Shown here one piece after another: positions 35,782-44,952 of a DNA stretch of 64,000 nt. Origin of the DNA: Selaginella moellendorffii. Lineage: Eukaryota; Streptophyta; Lycopodiopsida; Selaginellales; Selaginellaceae. The notes beneath the pieces were generated by a model. That model ran no database searches, was not told the origin of the DNA, and saw nothing but the letters and a program-made list of their open reading frames with translations. Location of the stretch: NCBI RefSeq assembly GCF_000143415.4, contig NW_003314364.1:490676-554675 (forward strand). The letters are read 5' to 3'. The first letter of the stretch is position 1; every line of letters begins with the position of its first letter. The position numbers and the translations under genes are program-made.

Positions 35782-38700
35782 ACTCCACCACCCATAGACG
35801 AAGTTCGATGTCCTCATCGAACGGTAAACCCTTTCATAAAGTAACACCCACACGTGTTACCATTTCCATCCTTGGCACCTAGCCAATCTTTGTCTATGGT
35901 TTGACACCAAAGGCTCACCATGCCTTGTCCATCCTTTAAGGAGCATAGCCTCTCCAACTTAGAGGCTCATTTGACCACCTGTGGTGGTTCTCTCCTTTTA
36001 TTGGTTTAGTTCTCACTAAACCTGTTAGAGACACCTTCTCTAACTCGATCCCACTACTCGTTCTCAAGTGGTGTCACTTTCCAGCGCTATAACCTTTGCA
36101 CTTTGGAACTTTTACTCTTTTGACTTTTTGGAAGTCAATTTCCTAGGTGTCTCCAACACCTTGCATTGCACAGATTGTGCAACTCCACTCCCCATCCTAG
36201 GAAGTTCATTACTTGAGGGCACCATCATCCTCTCTTCTATTTCGTGCCACCTTGGGCACTAAGTTCCATTTATCATACTTTGTGCTAGGGCTGTCCATGG
36301 CCCTATCATTTGGCTACCTTACCGCTCCCTCCCTTGGAGCTTCCACTTTCGCCAAATCGGAGCAATTCAGAATCCATCCTTGGAAACACACTTCCTTTCC
36401 CGCAATTTGTTAGCATCCAACACATTAGTGTTCCTTGCCTAACTTTGTCACTTGGATTCCTTCCAAGGGATTCCACGGCCCTATCTTGGCCACTCATCTT
36501 TTGCTCCTATCCGTTGATTGTTGCACCAAGCAACGTCGAATCTCTACCTCCCTCCTTGAGGTATTCTTTTGATTCCATAGCAAAGGCTCGGCTTTGCCAA
36601 GACTAGGGTGTTCACCCCTAGTAAGTCTCTTTAGCATCTTCTGCTATAGGCTCTATCCACAGCCCAACTTTGTGACCCTCCCATGGGTCTCTTTAGAGAC
36701 TACTTTCCTTGGACACACTATGCCATCGCAATGACATAGCTTATTTCCCTAAGGTGCTTTTCCCACTTGGTCACCTTGACCAAGCTACACCATCATCAAT
36801 AGTTCAAATCAACACTTTGAACTAAGAACCTTATTCCTTAACCCAAACAAGGACCTTGTCCTTATTTAGCCACAAGATCACCTAGTGATCTCACCTCGGC
36901 ACCTTAACAGGTTCGCCAATAGGTACTAGGTCTTCCAGACCTTTAACTTGTTAACTACGACCCCGGGGGCATCCCCCACACTTGGCGGTGCACCCAAGCC
37001 AGCCCTTCCGGCCAAGGGTCCATAGCAACTGAGATTAGGTGTCCCCATCTCACTCACCACATCCTTGGTGCCACTTGCACCAAAGCGTTCAAGTTAGATA
37101 TGCCGAGCCTTCACACTAAGCAATCTAACCGTGCATCACGACTCCGAGGCATCCCTCGCTTGGCGGTGTGCCCAAACCAGTCTCCCCACTGAGAGTCCAT
37201 GACCACCGAAATATGAGTATCCTCATATTCCAAACCATCACCACGCCCTAGTGATTTGGGACTCGAACCCAAGCACTAGAGGGTCGGGACTCGAACCCAA
37301 CCTCCATATATGCATCTACGGATGGCATCACACAAGATGCCTGGTGTGACTCCTCACGCCGGTGCACCAACCTATATTTAAAGCGCGCTACAGATCACAG
37401 TTTAGGAACCTAGTTCCTTCGCACTGCCAAGTCCTCTCACTTGACAAGCCTATGATCATGCATGGACTCCTCCATGCTCGGCCCTATGGCCCACCCTTTT
37501 GAAGTTATCACCTTCAACTAGGGTATTTGTTCCCCTGACTTGCCAATCTCGCTTTGGCAAGTCCTCCGACCACTGTAACATGGTTCCTGCACAAGCGTGA
37601 AAGCCCTTGATCATCGACTTTTGTTCAAAGCCCTCTCTTTGAACACTCGGGAACTACTTCCCTAACCTTGATAGCCTTGCCTCATGGCAAGCTTCAAGAC
37701 CACGTTTCTGCTGCGCCACTCTGATTTCGCGCGTTCCTTGAACCATTTACGCTTGGCCTTTCTAGGTACTAAGCTACCTAGAATCCTCTTTGGGAACTTG
37801 AAGGAACTCTGTCCCTTAGCTTGCTAAGGCCTCCCTTTTTGCAAGCTTTCCAATTGCCACATAGTCTAACATGGACAATTCCATATTTTAGACTCTCCAT
37901 GGCATCACGGTTGCTAGCGGCAACACCCTTGAGCCCCCACTTGATTCTCCACTCCCAGCTGGCATAACCACCCTTGGTTATGCCCTTCGATTCCTGTGGT
38001 TCGGTTCTATCCCCTTACTTCTTGCTTTTGGCTTCACACCTTTCCTTCGGTCATTTTCCTCCAGACCAGGAGGATAGCTTTGCACTTTCTATCATGCCTT
38101 AGCAAGTATTCTTAGGGATGAACCTACCCAATAGCTCATGGAGTGGTTCCTCAATCCGGGTATGCTCACCTTATAATCCCACACACTGGGATTACCTTGT
38201 TGCTTATGGGCCTTTACATGCCCATCACTAGCCTTGCCAAAATTCCATTTTTAGCTTTGTCCAACTCGGGTAGACAGTCCTCTCCTGTCTCCGCAACCTT
38301 GGACATTTGGATAGCACCTTCTATCCATCATTGGCTAGGGACTTAGTCCCTTGGGTCTTATCCATTGCCCTTGCGACATCAAACACCACCTTCTGGTGTT
38401 CTAGAGTGTTCGGGTGTCCCAATGATGGCTTTCTTGACAATGAGTATTTCCTTTTATGACATTGACTTACTATATCGCTACATAAGCAACTTATCCCCCG
38501 TAAGGGTATATCCAACTTCCTTATGCTATTAAAAAGTCTTGGGTAGCTACCTTCTACCCAACCCAAGGAGTTGGGTTGTTCAGCATTTATTAGAGGTAGC
38601 CCCGGCTACCATTTCGAGGACTCGTGTCCTCATCCATACTTGACCTCTCACGGTCATCCATTCCAGTCTCACCTTCATGAGCACCAGCCTCAACTATGTG

Positions 38701-39068
38701 AGGATAAACTTGTGACTCCTTTATTGTTTTTGGAGTCTTTATCTTCCCCGTGATCCCAACTATAGTTGTTTACCCCAACTACATTAGCCCGTTTGCTGAG
38801 TCAAACGCTCATCTGGATCACCTCCTCAACTCAATGAGGAAAACCTTGCACTGTTCCCAAGATCCCAAAGTCGTTCCATTATTGGCCCCTTTTCTATCCA
38901 CCACCTTGTCTACAAGTTCACACATGAACTGTAATGGAGAGCCATGTCTTCCCGACCTGCTACTCTCCAAGGGTAGGCCCACTTCTCGGACCTTCCGTTG
39001 CCAACACCAGTGGTGATACACTTGAGCACCAATAAAAGTCGGACTAAGGAACAGCTCCGATACCAAAT
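35782..39068 (-). other. Non-coding internal region of the LARD-like element
   Basis: 3.29 kb without coding potential on either strand. In element sense it starts with a primer-binding site and ends with purine-rich sequence (GGGTGGTGGAG) directly before the 3' LTR, a likely polypurine tract. Diverged copies of parts of it lie at 52180-54156 and 63790-64000. Confidence 0.8.
39048..39065 (-). other. Primer-binding site (initiator Met tRNA type)
   Basis: In element sense TGGTATCGGAGCTGTTCC begins three bases after the 5' LTR. Its start differs by one base from the common plant site TGGTATCAGAGC, which pairs with the 3' end of initiator Met tRNA. This fixes the element's orientation as minus. 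Confidence 0.75.
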
Positions 39069-40764
39069 TGTAAGCGACTAAATTTTCCATTCTACTTTAG
39101 TCACTTAACCACACCTCTGACCACTTGGAGGAGTCTCATTCACAACCTCCATAAGTCCAATCCAGGACTTGGGACTTGCTAGCCCCGAGAATGGCATCCA
39201 TGCCACTCAACATTTGCACTTGGTCCAAGTGCTCCACGTGTCCGATCCCATGACCAACACTCAAAGGTACCACCGACATAGCAGCCCGTTACGCTAAGGC
39301 CATGCCCAATCACCTTTGCCACACTGGTAGTCCAATACCACTTGCATCACCAATAGCCTTCCCTAATATCCCTCTGTCAGTCCCCACTAAGTCCCTTTTT
39401 GCCCCTGGCTATGTTTGGCAACACTGCCACTGGATCAAGGCCCACCAGCCCGACCACTAAGTCCCACGGTCCTCTGGGACTTCCCCACCACACGACTGTG
39501 TCCTTGGTCACTACCCCAGAGGACTACTCCTCTTCCTTTCCACAGTCTGGGCCTTTGGGACAACATTTCGGAACACCGTGGCCTTACGTGAGCCACCTGG
39601 GTACTCTCCCCGCCTTTCGCCTTTAGGTGCTCTAGCCATGGGCTTAGAGCGAGGTTCCATTGAGCCACGACAGGTATCCAAGTAGGTAGTGCCACCCACA
39701 CTTGGACTGGGAGCATCGGCCAGTCGATCTCCCGGGGGAACTAGAGCCGGCTCTTGAACACTTCACCAAGCTACCCCGCTTGTCGGTCCGTGTTCACTCT
39801 AGTCTTGGACTTCCCAGTGGGCAGCTCATCACCCAACACTGGGTCCGGCCTTCCTGGGCCAAACTGGCCTTTCCTGGCCAAACTGGCTCCACTGCAGTCC
39901 TCCCCCTACTATACTTTTGGAGCTCACCAAACCCCCCAGGGTTTGGGAGACGAACGCTTTGGGCTTTCACCCTCTCAGGCTCCGGACTCGGACTCGGACT
40001 CGGACTCGGACTCAGACTCGGATTTGGACTCGGACTCGGGCTCGGGCTCAGTCTCGGCCTCGGCCTCGGTCTCGGTCTCGGTCCCGATCTCGGTCTCGGT
40101 CTCGGTCTTGGTCTCGGTCTCGGTCCCGGTCTCGGTCTCGACTTCGGACTCCATCTCGGACTCCATCTCGGACTCCATCTCGGGTCCATCTCGGACTCCA
40201 TTTCGGGTCCATCTCGGACTCCATTTCGGGTCCATCTCGGACTCCATCTCGGACTCCATCTCGGGTCCACCTCGGACTCCATCTCGGACTCCATTTCGGG
40301 TCCATCTCGGGTCCATCTCGGACTCCACTTCGGACTCCAACTCGGGTCCATCTCGGGTCCACCTCGGACTCCACTTCGGACTCCATCTCGGACTCCATCT
40401 CGAGTCCATCTCGGACTCCATCTCGGACTCCACTTCGGACTCCAACTCGGGTCCATCTCGGACTCCATTTCGGACTCCAACTTGGGTCCATCTCGGACTC
40501 CTCTTCGGACCCCAACTCGAGTCCATCTCGAACACTTCCACGTGTCATGTGTTGGTCCTTTTGGGTCCCTTTTTGGAGCCTCGCCTTTTGCTCGCTTCGT
40601 GCTCGTTCCTTGAGCACTTCGTTGGGAGTTCCACTCCTGCTCTTGACTTTTCAAGTCGGAGCTTTTGGTCCAAACGTGTTACGCTCGTTTGGCTCTCACT
40701 TCGGCCACTACCATGTGGCGCCCTTCCGGCTCCACTTTGGGGCCTAGGGATTTTATGTCTCACA
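39069..40764 (-). repeat. 5' LTR of the LARD-like element
   Basis: 1696 bp, the best preserved uninterrupted LTR of this family in the window. It holds the minisatellite at about 39985-40540. Open frames across it (for example 39754-40887) are minisatellite artefacts. Confidence 0.88.
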
Positions 40765-40939
40765 GTGCCCACACGCCATCGGATGCGATTAACCCCACAT
40801 TGCAGAGGAGAGTATTTCCGCCCTTCACGTTTCCTCGACCAAAACCCTCTCAACGACCATCGGGAGCACCATTCACTAATATTGTAGATGGTAAAATTGA
40901 CTTGTACCATTTTTTCTGCTAACGCATTTTATTTCATAG

Positions 40940-41749
40940 TCACGGCGAAGGTACTGTATCGTTTTTGATCTGAACGGTGTCCTTTTCTCCCATGAGCGTG
41001 GCTCGTCCTCGAATGTCACTGCACCCTCCAAAGCCTGCGGTCGCAAGTTGGTCAAAAGAGACAGATTCACATTAATCACACGGGAGAAACTGCGGGATCT
41101 AATAATGACCATGCGACTCTTAAAACAGAGGGCCGGGTTCAATTTGCAATTGGGAGTTTGGATATCCATGATGCGCCACAATGCATTAACGTTGCTACAG
41201 ATGATGCACGATCAAACGCGAGTAATATTACCATTTGACTTTCTCCTAACGCAGGAGGATTGCTTGACTATGGTCCATGTGAGGGGTAGCAAGCCCATCT
41301 TCATCAAGCCAGAGGCTGTAGTGATGAACCGGACTGCTAGGTCAAGTGAAATCCTCATCATCGATGACTCGCTGATTAAAACTGCAGCGAACACGCACAC
41401 ATATGCAGTGCACCCCATCTCTTGCAGTATGGAAACTAGGGAGAAGAAACCGTATGTTCTGGGGGACCTTGCAAAACGGCTTGGAGCGATGGTGATAGAG
41501 AACCGGCCAGTCCAGGAGGTGGCTGCAGAAATCAACCAAATGGCAGATGGAACGGTATATCAGAAGCCATTTGATCGGACAGACACCAATCATCATTTAT
41601 GGCATGTATATTGTCTAGCCAAGCACTATCCGCATCTCCATAATCTGCTCAACCGGATGGGTTCTTCGACCACTGAACATGAGCGTGGACGTATTAGAGA
41701 AGCGATGGCATTACTATTGGGTTTAAATCCTGATAGTGTGGAGAGATGA
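40940..41749 (+). CDS. FCP1/NLI-interacting-factor-like HAD phosphatase domain (last exon)
   Basis: This 269-residue exon follows a 56-bp intron (40884-40939) in phase 0. Motif I is CIVFDLNGVLFSH, with the catalytic Asp and a DLNG core in place of the usual DLDET. The conserved LGVWISMMRHNALTLLQ helix and ILIIDDSLIKTAANTHTYAVHP (quoted in part) match motifs II-III of NLI/FCP1-type phosphatases, which act on phosphoserines such as those of the RNA polymerase II tail. The exon is intact to its stop. It belongs to the plus-strand gene of the giant transposon, either as its C-terminal domain or as a separate gene. A HAD phosphatase is unusual cargo for a DNA transposon. The DxN change in motif I may alter or abolish activity. 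Confidence 0.6.
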   Translation, partial: SRRRYCIVFDLNGVLFSHERGSSSNVTAPSKACGRKLVKRDRFTLITREKLRDLIMTMRLLKQRAGFNLQLGVWISMMRHNALTLLQMMHDQTRVILPFDFLLTQEDCLTMVHVRGSKPIFIKPEAVVMNRTARSSEILIIDDSLIKTAANTHTYAVHPISCSMETREKKPYVLGDLAKRLGAMVIENRPVQEVAAEINQMADGTVYQKPFDRTDTNHHLWHVYCLAKHYPHLHNLLNRMGSSTTEHERGRIREAMALLLGLNPDSVER

Positions 41750-42213
41750 AATTCCAAGATTATTGTATAGGCGTTGGAGGCAAAAAATAACAGTCTGAGA
41801 TGGCATGTATTTATTTAAAAATGTAACTTATTATGACATGGGGTTCCATGCCATTGTATTAATATTAAAAGACAATTCTTTGAGAGGATTTGCATTATAC
41901 TAGAAGTGTTACAGCATGTTATTGGAAGTCTACGAAGTTGTTTTATTAATAAGGGGAAAGTAAAGATTGAATGGGGACTTGGGCTCCACCTAGACTCGGA
42001 GCAACTGAGCCAATATTAAAAGGATGGAAAGAAATTGGACGACGATGACAAGGAGAAGAGAGAGGTGAAGCAGTGGCAGGGGGAGGAGAAGTGATTGAGT
42101 AGACATTTCCTTGTTTAAAATAAAATGGCATGTGCCTCAATGCAGTTGAATTTTGTTATATTTATATACTATATAAAGGTTTGGAAACCTTATTTTACAA
42201 GTGGGATAATGAC

Positions 42214-42240
42214 AATTCCCACTTTAACGAAATAGAGCTT
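42214..42240 (-). repeat. Right terminal inverted repeat of the giant transposon
   Basis: The reverse complement of this 27-bp stretch matches 14823-14849 at 26 of 27 positions. It is followed by GAAA at 42241-42244, the same four bases as on the left. Confidence 0.8.
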
Positions 42241-42299
42241 GAAAGTAAAGTGAAAGAAAGGAAGAAAAAGAAAAAGAAAAAGAAGAGAAGAGCAATGCT

Positions 42300-42806
42300 T
42301 CACCGGATGAAGCGTTTGAGATGAGAGTGGTTGTGAGCATGTGGGAGTTCACGTCCATCAGCATCAATTAACACATATGCTTTGCCTTCAATGTGTCGCT
42401 GGACAAAGTAGGGGCCAGTCCAGCGAGGGGAGAACTTCAAATGTGGCATAAACTCCTTGAGTCGAACGAAATCGCCATCCTTGAATGGTTCAGCCAACCG
42501 CTGGTGATCAATGATTGACTTGATCTTCTACTTGCCTTGAAGGAGATGTTCTGATGTGGATCGTCATTGTTCTTCCAAGGCAAGAACCTCCAAGTCACAT
42601 GCATGAAGCTTGTCCTCATCGCTAAGCTACATCACTACTGCATATCGAAGTGAAAGTGAGAGTGATAGCACTTGGATCTCCACTGGAAGCACAACTTCTG
42701 TCCCATAGACAAGGGAGAATGGGGTCACGGAGATGGATGTCTTGAAGGATGTCCGAAAGGCCCACAATGCCGTAACCAAGTGCTCGTGCCAGCACATTGG
42801 GTGATC
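42300..42806 (-). pseudogene. Ty3/gypsy integrase C-terminal fragment
   Basis: Two broken frames on the minus strand carry the integrase end of a gypsy element different from the chromovirus: WHEHLVTALWAFRTSF and TPFSLVYGTEVVLPVEI, then FVRLKEFMPHLKFSPRWTGP, the GPY/F-type module. Stops and shifts separate them. No RT lies next to it; an LTR-family fragment begins at about 42807. Confidence 0.75.
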
Positions 42807-43236
42807 CTCAGTGGTTGGGCCTATAGGCCTTGATATAGTGGCAATGTTGGCAAACAAGGCCATAGATAGAAAGGGACTTGGTGGGGACTGAAAAAGGGAT
42901 ATTGAGGAAAGCCATTCCCCATGTCTGTGGCCATCCTAAGGATGCTAAGGAGTGGATTTGGGATGATCACTCATAGACAGATGGCCCAATCTTTGAGAGA
43001 CAAGACAGTGATATAGGTGGTGTTGGATCATCAGTGTGACAAATGCGAATGGGCATGGCCTTAGTGTAACAGACTGATATATCATGGTACCTTTGAGTGT
43101 CAATTATGGGATCAGACACATGGAGCAATCAAAGGTTGAGTAGCATGAATGCCATTCTCGGGGTTAGCAAGCCTCAAGTTCAGAATAGTATTTATGGAGG
43201 TTGTGAGGAAGACTCCTCCAAATGGTCAGAGGTGTG
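42807..43236 (+). repeat. LTR fragment (3' part) of the non-coding LTR family
   Basis: It matches the second half of the LTR in element sense and stops about 50 bp short of the LTR end, where the next LTR copy begins. Confidence 0.75.
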
Positions 43237-44415
43237 TGTGAGACAAAATCCCTAGCCCCCAAATTGGAGCCGGAAGGGTGCCACATGGAAGTGGCCGAGG
43301 TGAAGGCCAAACAAGTGTAACATGTTTGGACCAAAAGCTCCAACTTGAAATGTCCAGAGCATGAGTGGAACTCTCAACGAAGTGCTCGAGAAACAAGCAC
43401 GAAGTGAGCGATAAAGGAGTCTCTAGAAAAGGGACACAAGAGGACCCGAGATGGAGTCCGAGATGGACCCGCAATGGAGTCCGAGATGGACTCGAGATGG
43501 AGTCCGATATCAACCCGATATGGACCCGAGATGGAGTCCGAGATGGACCTAAGATGGAGTCTGAGATGGAGCCTGAGATGGACCCGAGATGGAGTCCAAG
43601 ATGGAGTCCGAGATGGAATCCAAGATGGAGTCCGAGAAGGGCCCGAGATGGAGTCTGAAGTCAAGATCGAGATCGAGACTGAGACCGGGACCGAGACCAA
43701 GACCGAGACCGGGACCAAGACCGAGACCGAGACCAAGCCCGAGCCTGAGACTGAGCCCTAGACCGAGCTTGAGCCCGAGCCCAAGTCCAAGTCTGAGTCC
43801 GAGTCTGAGTCCGAGTCTAAGTTTGAGTCTGAGGGGGTGAAAGCCCAAAGCATTCATCTCCCAGACTCTGGGGGGTTTGGTGAGCTCCAAAAGTGTAGTA
43901 GGGGGAGGACTCCAATGGAGCTAGTTTGGCCAGGAAAGGCCAGTTTGTCCTAGGAAGGCTGTACCCAGGTGTTGGGTGATAGGATAACCACTGGGAAGTC
44001 CAAAGTTAGAGTGAATATGGACTGACAAGTGGGGTAACTTGGTGAAGTGTTCAAGAGTTGGCTCTAATTGCTCCAGAAGATCAAATGGTTGATGCTCCTA
44101 GTCCAAGTGTGGGTGGCACTACCTACTTGGATACCTGGCATAGCTCAACAGAACTTCCCAAAGGCCCAGATTGTGAAAAGGAAGAAAGGTAATCCTTTGG
44201 TGTAGTGACCAAAGATACAGTCGTGTGGCGAGGAAGTCCCAGAGGTCTGTAGGACTTAGTGGTCGGGCCTGTGGGCCTCGATCTAGTGGCAATGTTGGCA
44301 AACACGGCCATAGGCAGAAAGGGACTTGTTGGGGACTGGAAAAGGGATATTGGGGAAGTCTATTCCCCATGCCTACGGGCATCCTAAGGATGCTAAAGAG
44401 TGGATTTGGGATGAT
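43237..44415 (+). repeat. LTR fragment (5' part) with decayed minisatellite
   Basis: It begins 'tgtgagacaaaatccc' and runs through a shortened minisatellite (43445-43835) to 'ggatgatcactcg', where it is cut off by gypsy protease sequence. Confidence 0.78.
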
Positions 44416-44952
44416 CACTCGAAGAAGCTAAGAGATGTCTCAGGCTACCTGACTGACCTCCAACCATGTCAATCGCATTGCATGAGAAAGCATCCGTCAT
44501 ATAGATGGTTGATTCCACCGCCAACTCAGGAAAAACCTCTGTGAGCTCAGGAGGAAAGTACGGTGTGGAGGCCATCTTAGTCTGAGTCTGTTGGGCTTGC
44601 TGAGAAAGAGCTCTACCATGGTTGTTGAGAAAGGTGACGCTATGGGTTCCATCGCTAATTTCTATCTTGCCTTGTGCACTGTCAATGGTGCAATGGGCTG
44701 TGACTTGCCATGATCTGCCAAGGATGATAGAGTCCTCCAAGGAGGACATTCCAAGACGTTGGTAGTCAACCACGAAGAAATCCACCTCAGAAATAACACC
44801 TTGCACAGAGACCTTGACACCATAGCAAATGCCCGCTGGAGGAACAGTGTGGTTTGCGAACGTCTTGAGCATGATGGAGGAGCTCTCAGTGATCTGTAGC
44901 TGTGCTGAAAGGGCAGCTTCAAGAGAGATAATGTTGCTTCCAAAACCGGAAT
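44416..44952 (-). pseudogene. Ty3/gypsy protease-region fragment
   Basis: On the minus strand an open frame contains LDSGFGSNIISLEAAL, a retropepsin active-site region with DSG, and further on SIILGRSWQVTAHCTID, the flap-to-LGR part. It is a fragment of an element's gag-pol border with no RT beside it. It may belong with the integrase fragment at 42300-42806, with LTR sequence between them. Confidence 0.65.

Larger units (their letters stand above)
32178..40764 (-). mobile_element. Non-coding LTR retrotransposon (LARD-like) with long LTRs
   Basis: LTRs of about 1.7 kb run TGTGAGACA...TTACA in element sense (minus strand). The right one (5' in sense) is 39069-40764. The left one is 32178-32230 plus 34115-35781, interrupted by a nested solo LTR. 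The internal 3.29 kb (35782-39068) has only short, unrelated open frames and no gag or pol, which fits a large retrotransposon derivative needing proteins in trans. Flanks are GTGTC (32173-32177) and GTGCC (40765-40769), a 5-bp duplication with one mismatch. It sits in the coding frame of the giant transposon's plus-strand gene and inside a palindrome copy. At least seven other fragments of this family lie in the window. Confidence 0.85.
27584..41749 (+). pseudogene. ParB-like / acidic / HAD-phosphatase gene of the giant transposon, split by an LTR element
   Basis: The supported coding starts near 27824, after a donor at about 27584. The first exon (to 29002) has a one-base shift at an A6 run (28351-28356), then a ParB/sulfiredoxin-like domain: YTIDVSRIDI, NHRLVSDEWVEKLKQKM and SGQHSSLAMQ. 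Later exons include 29057-30361, 30556-30645, 30695-30838 and 30886 to about 31437, the last with a long Glu/Asp run. A Pro/Thr-rich part (31729-32177) runs into the LTR element; without it and one duplicated pentamer the frame continues at 40770. The last exon (40940-41749) is a separate domain entry. In-frame stops lie at 28937 (TAG), 30359 (TAA), 30718 (TAG) and 31068 (TAG), with more decay near 31510. Four introns of 38-54 bp each contain a palindrome copy. A role in binding the palindromes is possible but unproven. Confidence 0.55.
15044..42145. repeat. Dispersed family of 22-bp palindromes (about 25 copies)
   Basis: The ideal copy is the 11-bp half-site ATGGCATGAGG followed directly by its own reverse complement. 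Copies begin at 15044, 15361 (partial), 15448, 15861 (partial), 16048 (split by the chromovirus), 21800, 21946, 23288, 23345, 25191, 25261, 25359, 25932, 26008, 26856, 27609, 27686, 27746, 29024, 30521, 30663, 30855, 32091, 32166 (split by the LTR element; remainder from 40765), 41833 and 42124. Spacing is irregular. They occur in spacers, inside short introns and in exons of both genes. Many differ by C-to-T changes in the CAYG part. They probably bind a transposon-encoded protein; that is inference. Confidence 0.8.
14823..42240. mobile_element. Giant DNA transposon, 27.4 kb with nested insertions (about 13.2 kb without)
   Basis: The ends are 27-bp terminal inverted repeats: 14823-14849, and 42214-42240 in reverse complement, both starting AAGCTCTATTTCGTTAAAGT. 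They agree at 26 of 27 positions, including the first 24. GAAA lies directly outside both ends (14819-14822 and 42241-42244), a candidate 4-bp target-site duplication. Inside are two divergent genes, transposase-like (minus) and ParB-like/HAD phosphatase (plus), and some 25 copies of a 22-bp palindrome that I did not find outside these limits. Two LTR retrotransposons are inserted, each with its own 5-bp duplication. I cannot assign a superfamily. Superfamilies with 4-bp duplications, such as Sola, are worth testing. Premature stops in both genes suggest this copy is inactive. Confidence 0.75.

Noticed and set aside
14823-42240. Integrated giant-virus segment, as reported in some lycophyte and moss genomes
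   Set aside because: No capsid, viral polymerase or packaging ATPase is seen. Inverted repeats, short spliced introns and a transposase-like gene favour a transposon.
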